Shown here: positions 1 through 12,111 of the stretch, piece after piece
Numbering within the stretch: the stretch's first letter is position 1
How the letters are laid out: each line of letters opens with the position of its first letter
Source: Alisma plantago-aquatica
Lineage: Eukaryota > Streptophyta > Magnoliopsida > Alismatales > Alismataceae
DNA length: 64,000 nt
Reading direction: 5' to 3'
NCBI GenBank assembly: GCA_963693085.1
Contig: OY856410.1
Coordinates: 1,397,623,363 to 1,397,687,362 of the forward strand
The notes under the pieces: generated by a model
What the model saw: the letters and a program-made list of their open reading frames with translations, nothing else
Told to the model about the DNA's origin: nothing
The model's database searches: none
Position numbers and translations under genes: made by a program

Positions 1-1362
1 GTGGAGTCTAATGTAATTGCATGTCATCTCGATGTTTTCATTTGGGGGGTTGTGAGAAAATGAATTTAAATGAAAAATCTTTAAGAAATTGTAAGCTTGT
101 CTTGTGAGAACTTGAGGACATCACTTATGGAACTCATTGGGTAGGTCAGCTTTAAAACATATGAACATGATTGTATATCCTTATGGTTCATGTTAAGAGG
201 ATTGATATGGATGTTGAGCCTAAACCGACCAAATGTTAACATGACTTTAATTTGAAGTGAGAGAGAGAAATACCTTGATTAATTGGTACACAAGTCAGTA
301 AGGAGGGACATATAATTCTTTATGAAGGTTTTATCAATTAGTCTTGTGATCTGATCCACCGCAATTTCATTTCCACTTCACCATAAGAACTGGGAGCGCA
401 TTACTTTCTTTTACTCTTTGATTGCATCCCATGTAGATAGGTCTTGCATTAAAAAATTCTCACATATTTTTGCATGAAATGAAAAAATAGATAGAGTAGC
501 TTACATGAACTTCATCCTTAAGTGCATGTCATAGTAGTTGCATGATTGTCATTATGTAGTTGCATTTGCAGCTTTTGAGCATATAGCACATCATGTGTTT
601 TATTTTCTTCTGAAAGCATTAAAGGTGGTGAACTTGTTCCATACCCTTCGAATAGAATGCATCAAATGTACAAGTTATGTAATAAGAAGGGAGCCTGGAA
701 AATAATCCATTGTCATTTATGACAATGAGGGATTGAAACAAAAATAAAGAAAAAAAATAAGATTGAAAAGTAAGTATGAATAAGCACATGGTGTAGCTTT
801 CTTAGATATTCCATCTCACCTTGAGACGGAATGATAGTGCATGCACCATTCCACCAAAAATGTAGAATTAAGACATTTTCATTTGCATTTGCATCATGAT
901 AGGTCATTTATTTTTGTTTTTGCATGATCAAATGTATTGTGCTTCCATTTCTTCAATGGACACCCATTCCATCCACCCATTGCTCTAAGTGGTAGACCAC
1001 CCATGATTTTCTCCTCATTCATGTACATCAGGAAAGCTGTTTCCATTTAGATGGTAGTTAGAGAAAATGAGAAATGTAGATAGGAGATCACAAGATGCAC
1101 CAAGCCTGAACCTGAGGATATTATTATATTAATTACTTTATTTGATAGTGTTTGTTGATCTTGGGGTGGATATCTTTCATGGACGATTATTGTCGCATAA
1201 AGGGTAGTTACCGTTCCGTGGTTGGTAAGGGCCGATATGTGTTTTGTAGGTGGGAATCATATTGAGATATCATTTATGTGATTATGTTTTTTAGTTTGCC
1301 CTCTCAATCAAATTTTATAGTTTTGTGCTCGAGGACGAGCAAGATTCAAGCTTAGGGGAGTT
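1..1362 (+). mobile_element. 3' internal tail of a plus-strand Athila-like retrotransposon (family A)
   Basis: Noncoding stretch leading into a polypurine tract (AAGCTTAGGGGAG at about 1349-1361) and then an LTR. It is colinear with the reverse complement of about 51740-53100 in the minus-strand family A element: for example the block around 300-400 matches the complement of 52690-52820, and the block around 790-900 matches the complement of 52200-52320. That identifies it as the 3' untranslated region of the same family in the opposite orientation. The rest of the element lies left of the window. No reading frame here looks like a gene. Confidence 0.8.
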
Positions 1363-2807
1363 TGATGTAGGGTTTTTGAGTCGCATTTATAGGCTAATTT
1401 TGTACTTGTTTTATGCGTTCGTTTGTCATCTTTGTGACTATAATGGCATGATTCAATTCCTTTAGCCTAAAATCATTGTATGCATCAAATTTATCTTATT
1501 TTATTCTATTTTGAATGAATTACTAAATTTCATGGATTGACTTGTGTTTTTCTCTCTATTTCAGGTACTTTATATTCCAGAACATGTCAATACCATCGAT
1601 AGGTCCGTCGATACTATCGACATGGCAACAGTAACCAAGGTAGAGGGAAAGCATCCAGGTCGATACTATCAATGATCTCGTCAATAGTATCGAGAAGTCA
1701 TCATGTTGATCTCAGTTTTGAAGCGATAGAAGTGCACCCTAAGCCTGTCGATGGTATCAACGCCGTCAGATCAGGATTTCATCCAGAATTGCCACGATCA
1801 AATGGCTGTGATCTTTTGGTGGCCATAAGTGATACCTATACCTAAGAAAAGGCGTCCCAAAGGGAAGTATCATGTTCTACTCAGCCACACAAGTCTTGAA
1901 GGAATGAGAGCGAAGAACGGAGCCCAAAGCTACGCCCCAGACGATTCCAGAGCCGCAGACAGATGAGTCTACTGCCGAAAGGCTATGGAACGTGCATCTT
2001 GATTGAGGATCATCTGGATCTTCTCCGTTTCATGGGTTACATCATATTCTCATTTGTTTCCCCATGTTTTCCTCTTTCTTCTCCATGTATATTGTTGAGA
2101 TGAACATGCAGGGCTAATCTCCATTATCCTTAGGACCGGGAGTAGCCCGGGGAATCGTTGTATGACAATTTTCCATTGATTATCATAATTTGTCTCAATT
2201 CTCCCTGATATGTTATCATGTTTCTATCGCCATTTGCTATGCTTGATCACCATAGTTGATTTTTAATACTGTTAATTGCTCTTGACGGAGGATTAGTGGT
2301 TGGAAAGGCCGACTAACACATTAACCAATAAATTCCTTAGACAAGGTAATGTACGGTTAATGGTGGATTCCCAGAGTATTAATTAATGCACTTAGATCTA
2401 GGGTATAAGTTACTACTGTTGTGGAACTGACCTAGAACTAGGTAGTTAATTGTATTGTGGAAGCAAGCAATTTTAACTACAGGCCATAATCAGGGATAAC
2501 ACATGAATTATGTTAGTTGTGTAGAATTGCATGTAGCGAGACCTCATGGTGAAACTGTAACCCTAATGATTCCCATTCCATTTGATTAAACTAAACATTT
2601 AATCATCTCTTGTTTTTGTTTTCTCTTTGTCTTATTTTTATTTTGTTTCAAAACCAACAATCAACTTTTCCAATCGGTCTAGGTGATTGCGACCAGTTAG
2701 TAGTAGTCTACTGAAATTTATGTTTCACTGGGTTTGAATTGGGCCTCATAAGGCCTATATTACTTCGATACGTACACTTGTGTTTAACGCACGGCTCAAG
2801 CGTGTCA
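1363..2807 (+). repeat. LTR of family A Athila-like element, plus strand
   Basis: About 1445 bp. It begins TGATGTAGGGTTTTTGAG directly after the polypurine tract and ends in GTGTCA. Both ends and several internal blocks match the complement of 50215-51739. Shared blocks include the region around 2110-2160 (complement at 50850-50910) and the final block ending at 2807 (complement at 50215-50250). After the end come 8 bases, AGTTTTTG, which also follow the LTR in the right-hand family A copy before its primer site. A TATA-like CCTATACCTAAG lies near 1837-1848. Confidence 0.85.
1586..1766. promoter_or_regulatory. Degenerate array of GTCGATNNTATCGAC palindromes in LTR U3
   Basis: Five copies of the 15-nt palindrome in varying states of decay. 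Two form a pair at 1586-1621, two form a pair at 1659-1693, and a single copy lies at 1747-1761. The array lies about 80-250 bp upstream of a TATA-like sequence near 1837. It is a decayed version of the cleaner arrays at 51254-51506 and 55102-55611. Position suggests a U3 enhancer; that role is inferred. Confidence 0.6.
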
Positions 2808-2876
2808 AGTTTTTGAACAAACACATAAAACAAGTATAAAAGTAGCCTATAAATGCGACTCAAAAACCCTGCATTA
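2808..2876 (-). other. Inverted fragment of the family A LTR start
   Basis: Bases from about 2816 to 2876 are the reverse complement of the first ~60 bases of the LTR at 1363, including the block CCTATAAATGCGACTC. They directly follow the 8 bases AGTTTTTG that belong after the LTR's 3' end. The right edge (near 2876) abuts chromovirus LTR sequence that is uninterrupted in the other LTR near 18096, so this edge looks like a real element terminus. Confidence 0.7.
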
Positions 2877-3481
2877 GTTTGCCTTGCTAGAACCAATAGA
2901 CTTGCTTTTAGTGTTGTTTGTTTGTGTTTCTTATGGCAACCGATGGTCATGAGTTAAGTTCTATTTTGGACTCTTTTTTTCTCAAGGATCGAGGGTCTTG
3001 GTGCTCTTGTAGTGGTTTCAATTGATGGTTCTTTCTCTTCCACCAAATGATGGTTTCACTTGTGTTTCTACCTTGTTTTACAACCTATTCATGACAATTG
3101 ATGGACGTACTAGGTCTGACAATGGATGGCCCTTCTGATCCATCAACCAATGGATTTAATACCTCCTAAACTTGTGGTCCCTTAACCTGTGATCATCAAT
3201 TGATGGTGGTACTGGATTAACACTAGTTGATGTCAACCGATGGAGGTTCTGACTACATGATATGATGGTAGTCACATACTCCCACAACTGATGGTGAGCC
3301 TGGGCAACACAACCAATGGTGGACCTAGGTGTCACTACTGATAGTACCCCTTGATTTAGTAATGATTGAACTTTTCATGTCTTCAACCGATGGATTTCTT
3401 TGTGATATCAAACTATGGCTTGACTAGGTTAAGTTGGTGACTCTTTTGTAGGTCACAAATCAATGGTTCTCTAGATGGTTT
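2877..3481 (+). repeat. Chromovirus 5' LTR, left part
   Basis: Matches 18096-18711 of the 3' LTR along its length. The first ~1.28 kb of this LTR (equivalent to 16819-18095) is not in the window; it was presumably displaced left by the family A insertion. The LTR is interrupted at 3481 by the LARD-like element and resumes at 10022. It carries many AACCGATGG-like motifs (see the array at 17188-18620). Confidence 0.85.
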
Positions 3482-6400
3482 TGTAACATACTGCATCTTG
3501 GGCCCAAATGCAATTTAAACCATTGCTAAGATTGTATTTCCTTCATATCCTTTTTGTCCTTTTCCCTAAATTTTTCGATATTTTCTATCCTCTTTGTCCT
3601 CAATGTTGGGATTGAGCTATACTTGATGGCTTGAACTATATTTACCCACATTCATGACAATGAATGAGTTTTTACAGAAATATCTCAACTAATGTGTTAA
3701 TTAGAGTCTAATAATGCAAAATGACCATTAATGAGAGATAATTAGTAGATTATATTATTTTGGAGATTTTATGGCTTTGTTGGATAAGAAATGAGAAATA
3801 AGAAATTTTATATCAAAATTTATTAAGAAAGGTACTAAATATATTTATTAGGCACTTCACATACAATAAAATAAAAATTGCATTCAAAAGGAGAAAATTA
3901 ATGTAATGTTAAACTCTACACACATTAATTAGCAAACCCATGAATTTTCATGTCAATTGGTATTTCTCTACCCTCTTAATTAATTAAATGAATATGCAAC
4001 TCTAATATATAAATGCATATTGCATGGAAAAAGGAAACCCCCTTGACTCCTATTTAGTCTTCCTTTAATTTGTTTGACCATTGAATAGAAATTACTTTCC
4101 CAATTGAATTGGCATTTAAAATCCTAATTAGTGTAGGCTTTAATAGTGGTATTTGATTAAGTGGTTAACTATTTCTTAAACCAAATGTAATGCAACGCTA
4201 TGTTTCTCTCCCTCCATCTCAAACACGACGTTGCATTCTCATCCTCCAAAATGGGTGATGCCCCCATTGTCCCCTTCCTCTCTTGTCTACCTCCTATATC
4301 TTCCACCCCTGTCCTTCCTTTTTTCTTCACCCCACGAAAACCCTAGTCGTCCTCTTCCTTCTCTTCTCCTCCAACCGCAATGCCTAGACCCACTCACAAT
4401 CAGTCCTCAACGTTGCCTGCCAGCAACACCCACCAATGTGCAGAAAACCTGCAACAACCATATGACCCTCGATGCCTAGCAACCCCTGACGATGTGTCGG
4501 CGTAACTAACACTTGCCCAACTGACACTCCAATGCCCCGACATCCTGATGCCTTGACGCCCCAACGCCCTGATGTACCGATGTTCCGACACCCCAATCTC
4601 GTCCTGTTGTTGACGTCTTCCTCTAGCCTGCAACTCGACCTACAATGCCCAGTAGCGCCTCCCAGCCCCTCACCTACAACACCATGTTGCAACTCCTCCA
4701 CCATATGTAGTTGACCACCGTGCCACCATCATCACCAAGTCATGTTCTTACTTTACCTTCTCTATGGGTCAACAACTCAGGGGCCAATGTGGAAGGACTT
4801 CAACCTCACCTTGGATCCGATATAATAGATCAATCATAGATCAATGGTCATCCAATCCTATAGACCACTCGTCACTAATCATCATGTAGGTTAGCCCTTA
4901 ACTTTCTCAAGTGCTAACTTGCAATATCCAGTAAATACGATCATGGATAATAACATGCTAGATAGTAACCTGAAATCTGAATCATAATTATATTAAGTAG
5001 TCGATCCACTTAGGCCTAACTCTATAAATATGGCACACATGTATAATTTGTGATTATACCATAAACATGTAGCACCTTAGTGGATAATCATATCGTAGTT
5101 AAGATGCATATAAATAACTAGTCAGTCGTATGAATTGTGATTAGGATGTAACCATACTGATTGATCTCTTAACTTAGTATCTTGTGTATGAGTTTGTGTT
5201 ACATATATGTATATGAACTAATAAACTCTAAGTTGTAGTTCACAATTTCAATGGTTTCTAATAATAGAACATAATATGATCTCATTCCTTTATGAATTCC
5301 CTAGATACACACATAAACATATATATGTGTGAGATGGGAATTAGAAATACATATGTATCTAGGGAACACTCTCATCTAAATTGATCCAAGGGAACTTGAA
5401 ATCTGTATAAGAATGGATCTAACTATATTGTCTACTTATGAACTAAATGGTGTAAAAGATAATAATGTGTAAAAGAATATACCTTTATAAACATATATCT
5501 AGATGACATGTTAGTTGGATCAAAGCATGTGTATATTAGTGAACCTAATAAATATTCATGTGGAATATACTTACACCTATATACATATTAAGCATGATGT
5601 TAGGAATAATATGGATTCACATTATAGAGAAGAGAATGAAACCATTAAACCTAAATTGTAATACTATATATGTATGCATATATATATATATATATATTTA
5701 TTTATTTATTTATTTATATATATGAGTTACATAGAATTATGTGACTAAAGATGGGTAATTATAACAAAAATTTATATATAAAGCATCACATATTCTCTCA
5801 ACAAAGATTAAAATCATAAACCCTAACATGACATTAGATGATCAGGAATAGGGTAAGAATAATATAAAAATATAATAGGAATGAATATGTTCACTTTGAC
5901 TTGGATAACATACATAATATGTTTCTAGGATGAAAAGTTGACTTTGTGGATCAAAGTTTACTATTTGATTTAATCATTATGTGTGAAAAAGAGGCATGTA
6001 TGTGCAACCCTATTTATTTATAAGTTTGAACTCTCTCATTCAATTGGGCATTTGATATCCAATCCTAATTTCCAATGAGGCATTACTTAGCCTTTATTCT
6101 CTTTATTGCCTTCTTGTGGCACTTTTAATTCAATTATGATAGGGTCTTGGACCCCATTTTCAAAGTTACTTAAATTCCTTATGCCATTGAAATACTTTAT
6201 CATGATGATGAAAATGACTAATTAACTAATGTAGTGTACATGAGTACAAACCACCCACAGTTTTGGGCATGAGCCCAGGGGAATGTAACCACTCTCCCCA
6301 GGGGAATGTGATAATTCTCCCCACTTTATATATTCGGGTGTTTGGGAATGTGTTACTCTCCCTCACCCAGAAGTTGAGGTCTGGTAGGTACCTCAACCCT

Positions 6401-6909
6401 ATATTAGATTAATGTAGTCACATTTAATCATGCATGCAACTTATTATTATTTAACTTGGTAGAAATTCGTATTTGTTGTACTTGGCTCATATTCTTGACC
6501 CTCTTAGCATAGTGAATCTTTTTATTTCTTTCTTTAGTTTATAATTATCCTTATTCTTTATTTGACACATATATTTTCTCTCCTCTTGTTGGGTGATCCC
6601 AACCACCCAACTTAGGATCAAAGTGCTCAATAGGAGCATGGTGAACCAACCTATGACTAGGAAAAAGGAGTCCATCCTTCCCTCATGAAATTATTTGTTA
6701 AGTTAACTTTATTGGAGACATATTGTTGTAGTCTAGTTTCCCTCTACTTAGGTCATCTTTTGAATAAAGCATGTACACCCTTTTGGGAAAAATTTACGTA
6801 CTCTTTATTAAATTGAATGTAGTCAAAATTTTATCTTTTGCTGCTATCCAAATTGGATTTTGTTTACCATTGTTATTAGTAGAGAGGAGATTGATTCCAC
6901 TTCTTTACA
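3482..6909 (+). repeat. LARD-like 5' LTR (long form)
   Basis: 3428 bp, from TGTAACATAC to TTCTTTACA. 3482-3840 matches 8451-8810 and about 5715-6909 matches 8830-10016. The 1.86 kb between (about 3845-5690) has no counterpart in the 3' LTR. It includes a C/T-rich stretch at 4200-4700, whose short open frames I do not consider genes, and ends in a TA/TTTA microsatellite. Either this copy gained DNA or the 3' copy lost it; both break points lie in TATATTTAT-like sequence, which fits a deletion in the 3' copy. Confidence 0.8.
5679..5723. repeat. TA / TTTA microsatellite
   Basis: A run of TA dinucleotides followed by TTTA tetranucleotides and more TA. It sits exactly at the right border of the segment that is missing from the other LTR. 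Confidence 0.9.
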
Positions 6910-8450
6910 GCATGGTATCAGAGCCAATGGTAGTCGAATCCTTGACTATTTCAATTTGTCTCCTTAGTTAGAAACCCTTACCTCATATAGTATCCCTTTA
7001 GTTCACCTTATAATTAACCTAAGATGAAAGGTTGATCTAGAACCATAATAGTTTCATATTAGAAATATATTTAATCAAAATTTAGGTGATTAGCCTATTA
7101 GGTAGCTACTAGGGCACAAAGTTGAAAGTGATGGTGTCTAGAAAGGGTCAAAACTTGGGGGCTAGAAATATTTTCCTCTGCGCCACTAGCTTGGTTTATG
7201 GGGACTCCCGAGTTCATATGACACCGATTTGGCATGATCTGATACGGAATGCTCGAAATAGCATACCTTGAGGCAAATAACCTCAATGTTGAGTATCCTT
7301 AGAAAACCTAATATAATGATTTTGTTACCCAAACAAAATCACATTGTGACCCATAAGTTCCTTATATGATACTTAGATTTCCATGTTTAGGGGTAATCTA
7401 CCATATGCTAGACTTTGAAGTTTTAGAATAGTAAAACAATTAAGTGTTAGATCTTATACATGTTTAGACTCACTCTTTTACCTCTAGCTTAGTTTGACAT
7501 AGTCAACCCTTTTAAGTGGAGTAGTAGTAGTGGTATCTTGATAGATTTTGGAATTGTCGATTTTAAGGACGAAATACTTTTAAGGGGATGGAGTCCTACA
7601 ATAAATTGAAATCTAGCTACTCTAAAATTTGGAAACCCTAACTCCATAGAGAACATATTAGTGATCTTATATGATTAATATTGAGTAAAACAAATTATTG
7701 TAATTTAACTTGTTTGTTTATATACAAAATAATATATAATAAGTCATATAATAATGGTTCATATGCTTGAACCCCAACAAATATTAGTATGAGTAACTCA
7801 CTAATTGTGAATACGCATAATGATGACCATGTCACCCTAATGATATGATAAATGGAACTAATGCATACTAAGAATGCATAACATATAATGGTCATGTTGA
7901 CCTAAACCCTAAGATGTAACCATTTAGCCTTAACATATGCATATATACAGATGTTTCTTTAATTTCATCATGATACATTAATGACATTAGGTGTCATCAT
8001 CAGATAAAATACCTTGATACATATAAATGGATTATAATCACCTAATCATAACTTAGTATATGAATCAATTCATTAAAATGAAATGTATTCCACCTTATTC
8101 CCTAAAATACATATAATGACTCAAATGTGAGAAGAGGAATTGGCTTTACATAAGCATGATTATTATATGTGAATATAACCTGACACAATTAATAACATAA
8201 TAAGGATGATGTAATTTCATAATGGAGATAATACTAGTAAGCCAAAAAAACGTAATTGTGTTATGTTTGATAAAAGATAATATGAATAGTGGAAACCTTA
8301 GTGAATCATGAAACCCTGACTTATGAGTAGAGCATGTGAAGTAACATAGATTAGAGGTAACTACCTAGTTGCTAAATGTTGGGATGTTATGTACTCACCC
8401 TTCCCTCTTGTTGAGATTTTGGAGACAAAATCATTTTTAAGGGATGGTGT
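6910..8450 (+). other. LARD-like internal region, noncoding
   Basis: About 1.5 kb with no recognisable gag or pol. A polypurine-type motif precedes the 3' LTR at 8420-8450. A second motif of the same kind (AAGGACGAAATACTTTTAAG, about 7565-7584, then GGGATGG) occurs in the middle. This suggests that the region from about 7592 onward is a piece of another LTR captured inside the element. Confidence 0.6.
6913..6925 (+). promoter_or_regulatory. Primer binding site (initiator tRNA-Met type)
   Basis: TGGTATCAGAGCC, three bases after the LTR end TTCTTTACA. This is the standard plant initiator tRNA-Met complement used by copia elements and chromoviruses. Confidence 0.9.
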
Positions 8451-10016
8451 TGTAACATACTGAATCTTGGGTTTATTTGAAATTTTAACCCATTTTCAAG
8501 ATTTTATTTCCTTCATATCCTTATTGTCCTTTTCCCTAAATTTTCCAATAATTTCTATCCTCTTTGTCCTCAATGTTGGAATTGATCTATACTTGATGGC
8601 CTGAACTATATTTACCAACATTCATGACAATGAATGGGTTTTTGCACAAATATGTCAACTAATGTGTTAATTAGAGTCTAATAATGCAAAATGACCATTA
8701 ATGAGAGATAATTAGTGGATTCATAATTCGGAGATTTTATGGCTTTGTAGGATAAGAAATGAGAAATAAGCAATTTTCTATCAAAATTTGTATAGAAAGG
8801 TACAAATATATATTTATGCACATATATATATGATTTACATAGAATTATGTGACTAAAGATGGGTAATTAGAAAAAATATTTATATATAAAGCATCACATA
8901 TTCTCTCAACAAAGATTAAAATCATAAACCCTAACATGACATTAGATGATTGGGAATAGGGTAAGAATAATATAAAAATATAATAGGAATGTATATGTTC
9001 ACTTTGACTTGGCTAACATACATAATATGTTTCTAGGATGAAAAGTTGACTTTGTGGACCAAAGTGTACATTTTATTTAATTATTATGTTTGAAAAAAAT
9101 GTATGTATGTGCAACCCTATTTATTTATGAGTTTGAACTCTATCATTCAGTTGGGCATTTGATATTCAACCCTAATTTCCAATGAGGCATTGCTTAGCCT
9201 TTATTCTCTTTATTGCCTTCTTGTAGCAGTTTTAATTCAATTATTATAGGGTCTTGGACCCCATTTTCAAAGTTATTTAAATTCCTTATATCTTCCATTG
9301 AAATCTTTTAGCATGATGATGAAAATGACTAACTAACTAATGTAGTGTACATGAGTACAAACCACCCATAATTTTGGGCATGAGCTCAGGGGAATGTGAC
9401 CACTCTCCCCAGGAGAATGTGATAATTCTCCTCACTTTATATATTTGAGTGTTTGGGAATGTGTTACTCTCCCTCTTCCAGAGGTTGAGGTCCAGTAGGT
9501 GCCTCAGCCCTATATTAGATTAATGTAGTCATATTTAATCATGCATGCAACTTATTATTATTTAACTTGGCAGAAATTACTATTTGTTTTACTTGCCTCA
9601 TATTCTTGACCCCCTTAGCATAGTGAATCTTTTTATTTCCTACTTTAGTTTATCCTTATTCTTTATTTGACACATACATTTTCTCTCCTCTTGTTGGGCG
9701 ATCCCAACCAGCTAGGTTAGGATTAGAGTGTGCAATAGGAGCATGGCGAACCAGCCTATGACTAGGAAAAAGGAGTCCATCATTCCCTTATGAAATTATT
9801 TTTTAAGTTATTTTTATTGGAGACATATTGTTGTAGTCTAGTTTCCCTCTACTTAGGTCCTCTTTTTGTATAAACCATGTATACCCTTTTGGGAAAAAAT
9901 TATGTACTCTTTATTAAATGGAATATAGTCAAAATTTTATTTTCTACTGCTATCCAAATTGGATTTTGTTTACCGTTGTTATTAGTAGAGAGGTGGATTG
10001 ATTTCACTTCTTTATA
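8451..10016 (+). repeat. LARD-like 3' LTR (short form)
   Basis: 1566 bp, from TGTAACATAC to TTCTTTATA (the expected terminal CA has become TA). Followed by the target duplication GGTTT. It lacks the 1.86 kb present in the 5' LTR. Confidence 0.85.
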
Positions 10017-10021
10017 GGTTT

Positions 10022-12000
10022 GTTCAAGGTATTTTCTTGTGGTTTTACCTACTCAACATATGATGCTTATGGGGTGATTCTTAGGGTGTGATTGGTTTGG
10101 TTTTGATAATGAAGAGTCGATGGTTTTATGCCCATGATTTTGTAGTCTTGCCTTTGCCCTTGTATGAATGTAAACTTATTATCACCATAATGAGATGATG
10201 TGCAATGGTAATCTATATTATTCTGTTACACCAAACCCTCATACAATAATGTGATTATAGACGAACATAACTATCTCTCTTGTATGACTAATGTGGTGAT
10301 GGAATACCCTACCAATGTTGTTGTAACCCTACTATGCTATTATATGAATAACATAGCTCTTGAATGTAAGGTTATACTAAACATGTGTTACAGAAGTATG
10401 GTAATGGTTTTTGGAGCCTCGATTAAGGCATGGAAAGATAATGATGTTCTTCCAAGTGATTATGGAGTGATGGTGTTAATGAATCTTGGGCATGGTTGAG
10501 CTCTAATTGAGTTGTGATCCTCTTATTTATGTGGCACTGATTGGTATCATGTGATGATGTGATAAGACTTATACCTCATACATTTTATATCTTCTGGAAT
10601 TTCTATATATCAATGTTTTCTAGAAATAAATTAGGGTTTTGTATGTCCACTTGTTTGATGCATCCTTAATTCATTGAATTGGCTTAACTTGTCATGTGAA
10701 ACCTAATCATGTAGTGCCATGTGTTGTAGAACCATTCAGTGTCTGGACATGTTGAATGGGGAAATGAGTATTCCTACGAGAAACTTGAAATGCATACTAT
10801 TAAGTATGCAGGGTGCAAGGACAATACATCCTTGACATTGAGACCCCAAGGTTATGAAGAATGGTTGTGGTCATGCCTTGGTTTGAGAATAGTGATATTT
10901 GTGCATATGTGATGTGATTGAGGACAGTTGCAGTTGTAATTCAAATCATAGGGTGGTATATACCCTACTTTTAGGCATTGTGATCCTTATACCAAGGATA
11001 GGTCAGTGTTTAGCATCTTAACTATATGTCACTACAAGTAGCTTGACTATTATGTCGTTGTCTTTTCACTCGTACTAACTGAGGGTGGGTGATCTTTAGA
11101 CATGAGTACTCCTAGACCTTATACGAAACTAAATAGAACTTTGCACTGGTCAGTTTGAGTTTGAGTGTTATACCTCACTCTCCATTGGGATTAATAAAAT
11201 ATGTAATTTAGGTGTGTAACATATCTATTTGGGGTTAAACATGACTCACATTAGTTGCCTACCCTTGCTTGTTTCTTATGCTACTTAGTTGTTATATTGT
11301 ACAATTGCTTAAATAATAATAGTCTCATTATTTCTCTTGAATATCTTGTTAAACAAGTTGTTTTTATATTACATGTTGAATCCATTATAGTTTCTTAACA
11401 TACTCACCTGTGTAAACCTGATAATCTCCTTAATTGTCTAAACCTACTTATCTTGTTAAATAATATAACATGTTGTAACCAATAACTGTTGTTGAGATTT
11501 ATACCTCTTTATTGGGACATGGGTCTCACTCTCATGGGTTACCACATTAGGTGTTCATCAGAGATGTGGGTGGGTTTGAGGTGTTGAAGAGGAATAGCTT
11601 GGAAAGTAGTATTTTTTGAAGGTTGGCTACTAGTTCTAGTAGTTGTAGAGTCCTAGAGTCATCCTTATACTCTCAGGTACAGGAACGAGATGTTTTGTAA
11701 ATGTTATGATAAAGACTTGAGTTTTAGGCATATATTTATTTTTTAAATGGCATTTAATTATGGAATATATCTATTATATACAATGTGTGGCCTCAACAAC
11801 TGGAAATATATGTAAGTACATGTTATGGTATATGTTGGTATGCAAAGTTTATGGACCTTTATGTAAACATTCTTCTCTAGTTAGTAACATAAAAATTGGT
11901 TTTAATTTACCTTCATTTATGGTTATGTATGTGGATGATTAGTAGTTGATTGTGTGTTTTATTTTGAGTAATCTTGTTTGGAGTGGCATTGGGTGTCACA
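10022..12000 (+). repeat. Chromovirus 5' LTR, right part
   Basis: Continues the LTR interrupted at 3481 and matches 18712-20374; for example 11480-11600 matches 19850-19960. It ends GGGTGTCACA. It has about 260 bp near 10240-10500 that are absent from the 3' LTR, so one copy has an indel. The short open frames at 10251 and 11760 are not supported as genes. Confidence 0.85.
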
Positions 12001-12007
12001 AGTTGGT

Positions 12008-12019
12008 TGGTATCAGAGT
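12008..12019 (+). promoter_or_regulatory. Chromovirus primer binding site
   Basis: TGGTATCAGAGT, seven bases after the 5' LTR end at 12000. Initiator tRNA-Met type with one 3' change. Confidence 0.85.
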
Positions 12020-12111
12020 TGTACATTGAGTCTACATGGACATAGGACTCAGTTTGTTTTTGTTCTTGTTTTCCAACATATCTGATCGTTGCTTCTACTT
12101 ATACAGGTATG

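Larger units (their letters stand above)
3482..10016 (+). mobile_element. LARD-like noncoding LTR retrotransposon nested in the chromovirus 5' LTR
   Basis: A complete insertion: LTR 3482-6909, primer site, internal 6910-8450, LTR 8451-10016. Both sides carry the 5-bp target duplication GGTTT (3477-3481 and 10017-10021). The uninserted version of the site is visible in the other chromovirus LTR near 18708. No gag or pol frame can be recognised anywhere, so it must have used proteins made by another element. The tRNA-Met primer site and the polypurine region (GGAGACAAAATCATTTTTAA before 8451) resemble those of Del/Tekay chromoviruses, which makes a chromovirus a likely helper (inferred). Confidence 0.85.

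Noticed and set aside
4231..4714. Overlapping frames in the C/T-rich part of the LARD-like LTR
   Set aside because: Open on both strands, low-complexity Pro/Ser content, absent from the sister LTR; no coding signal.
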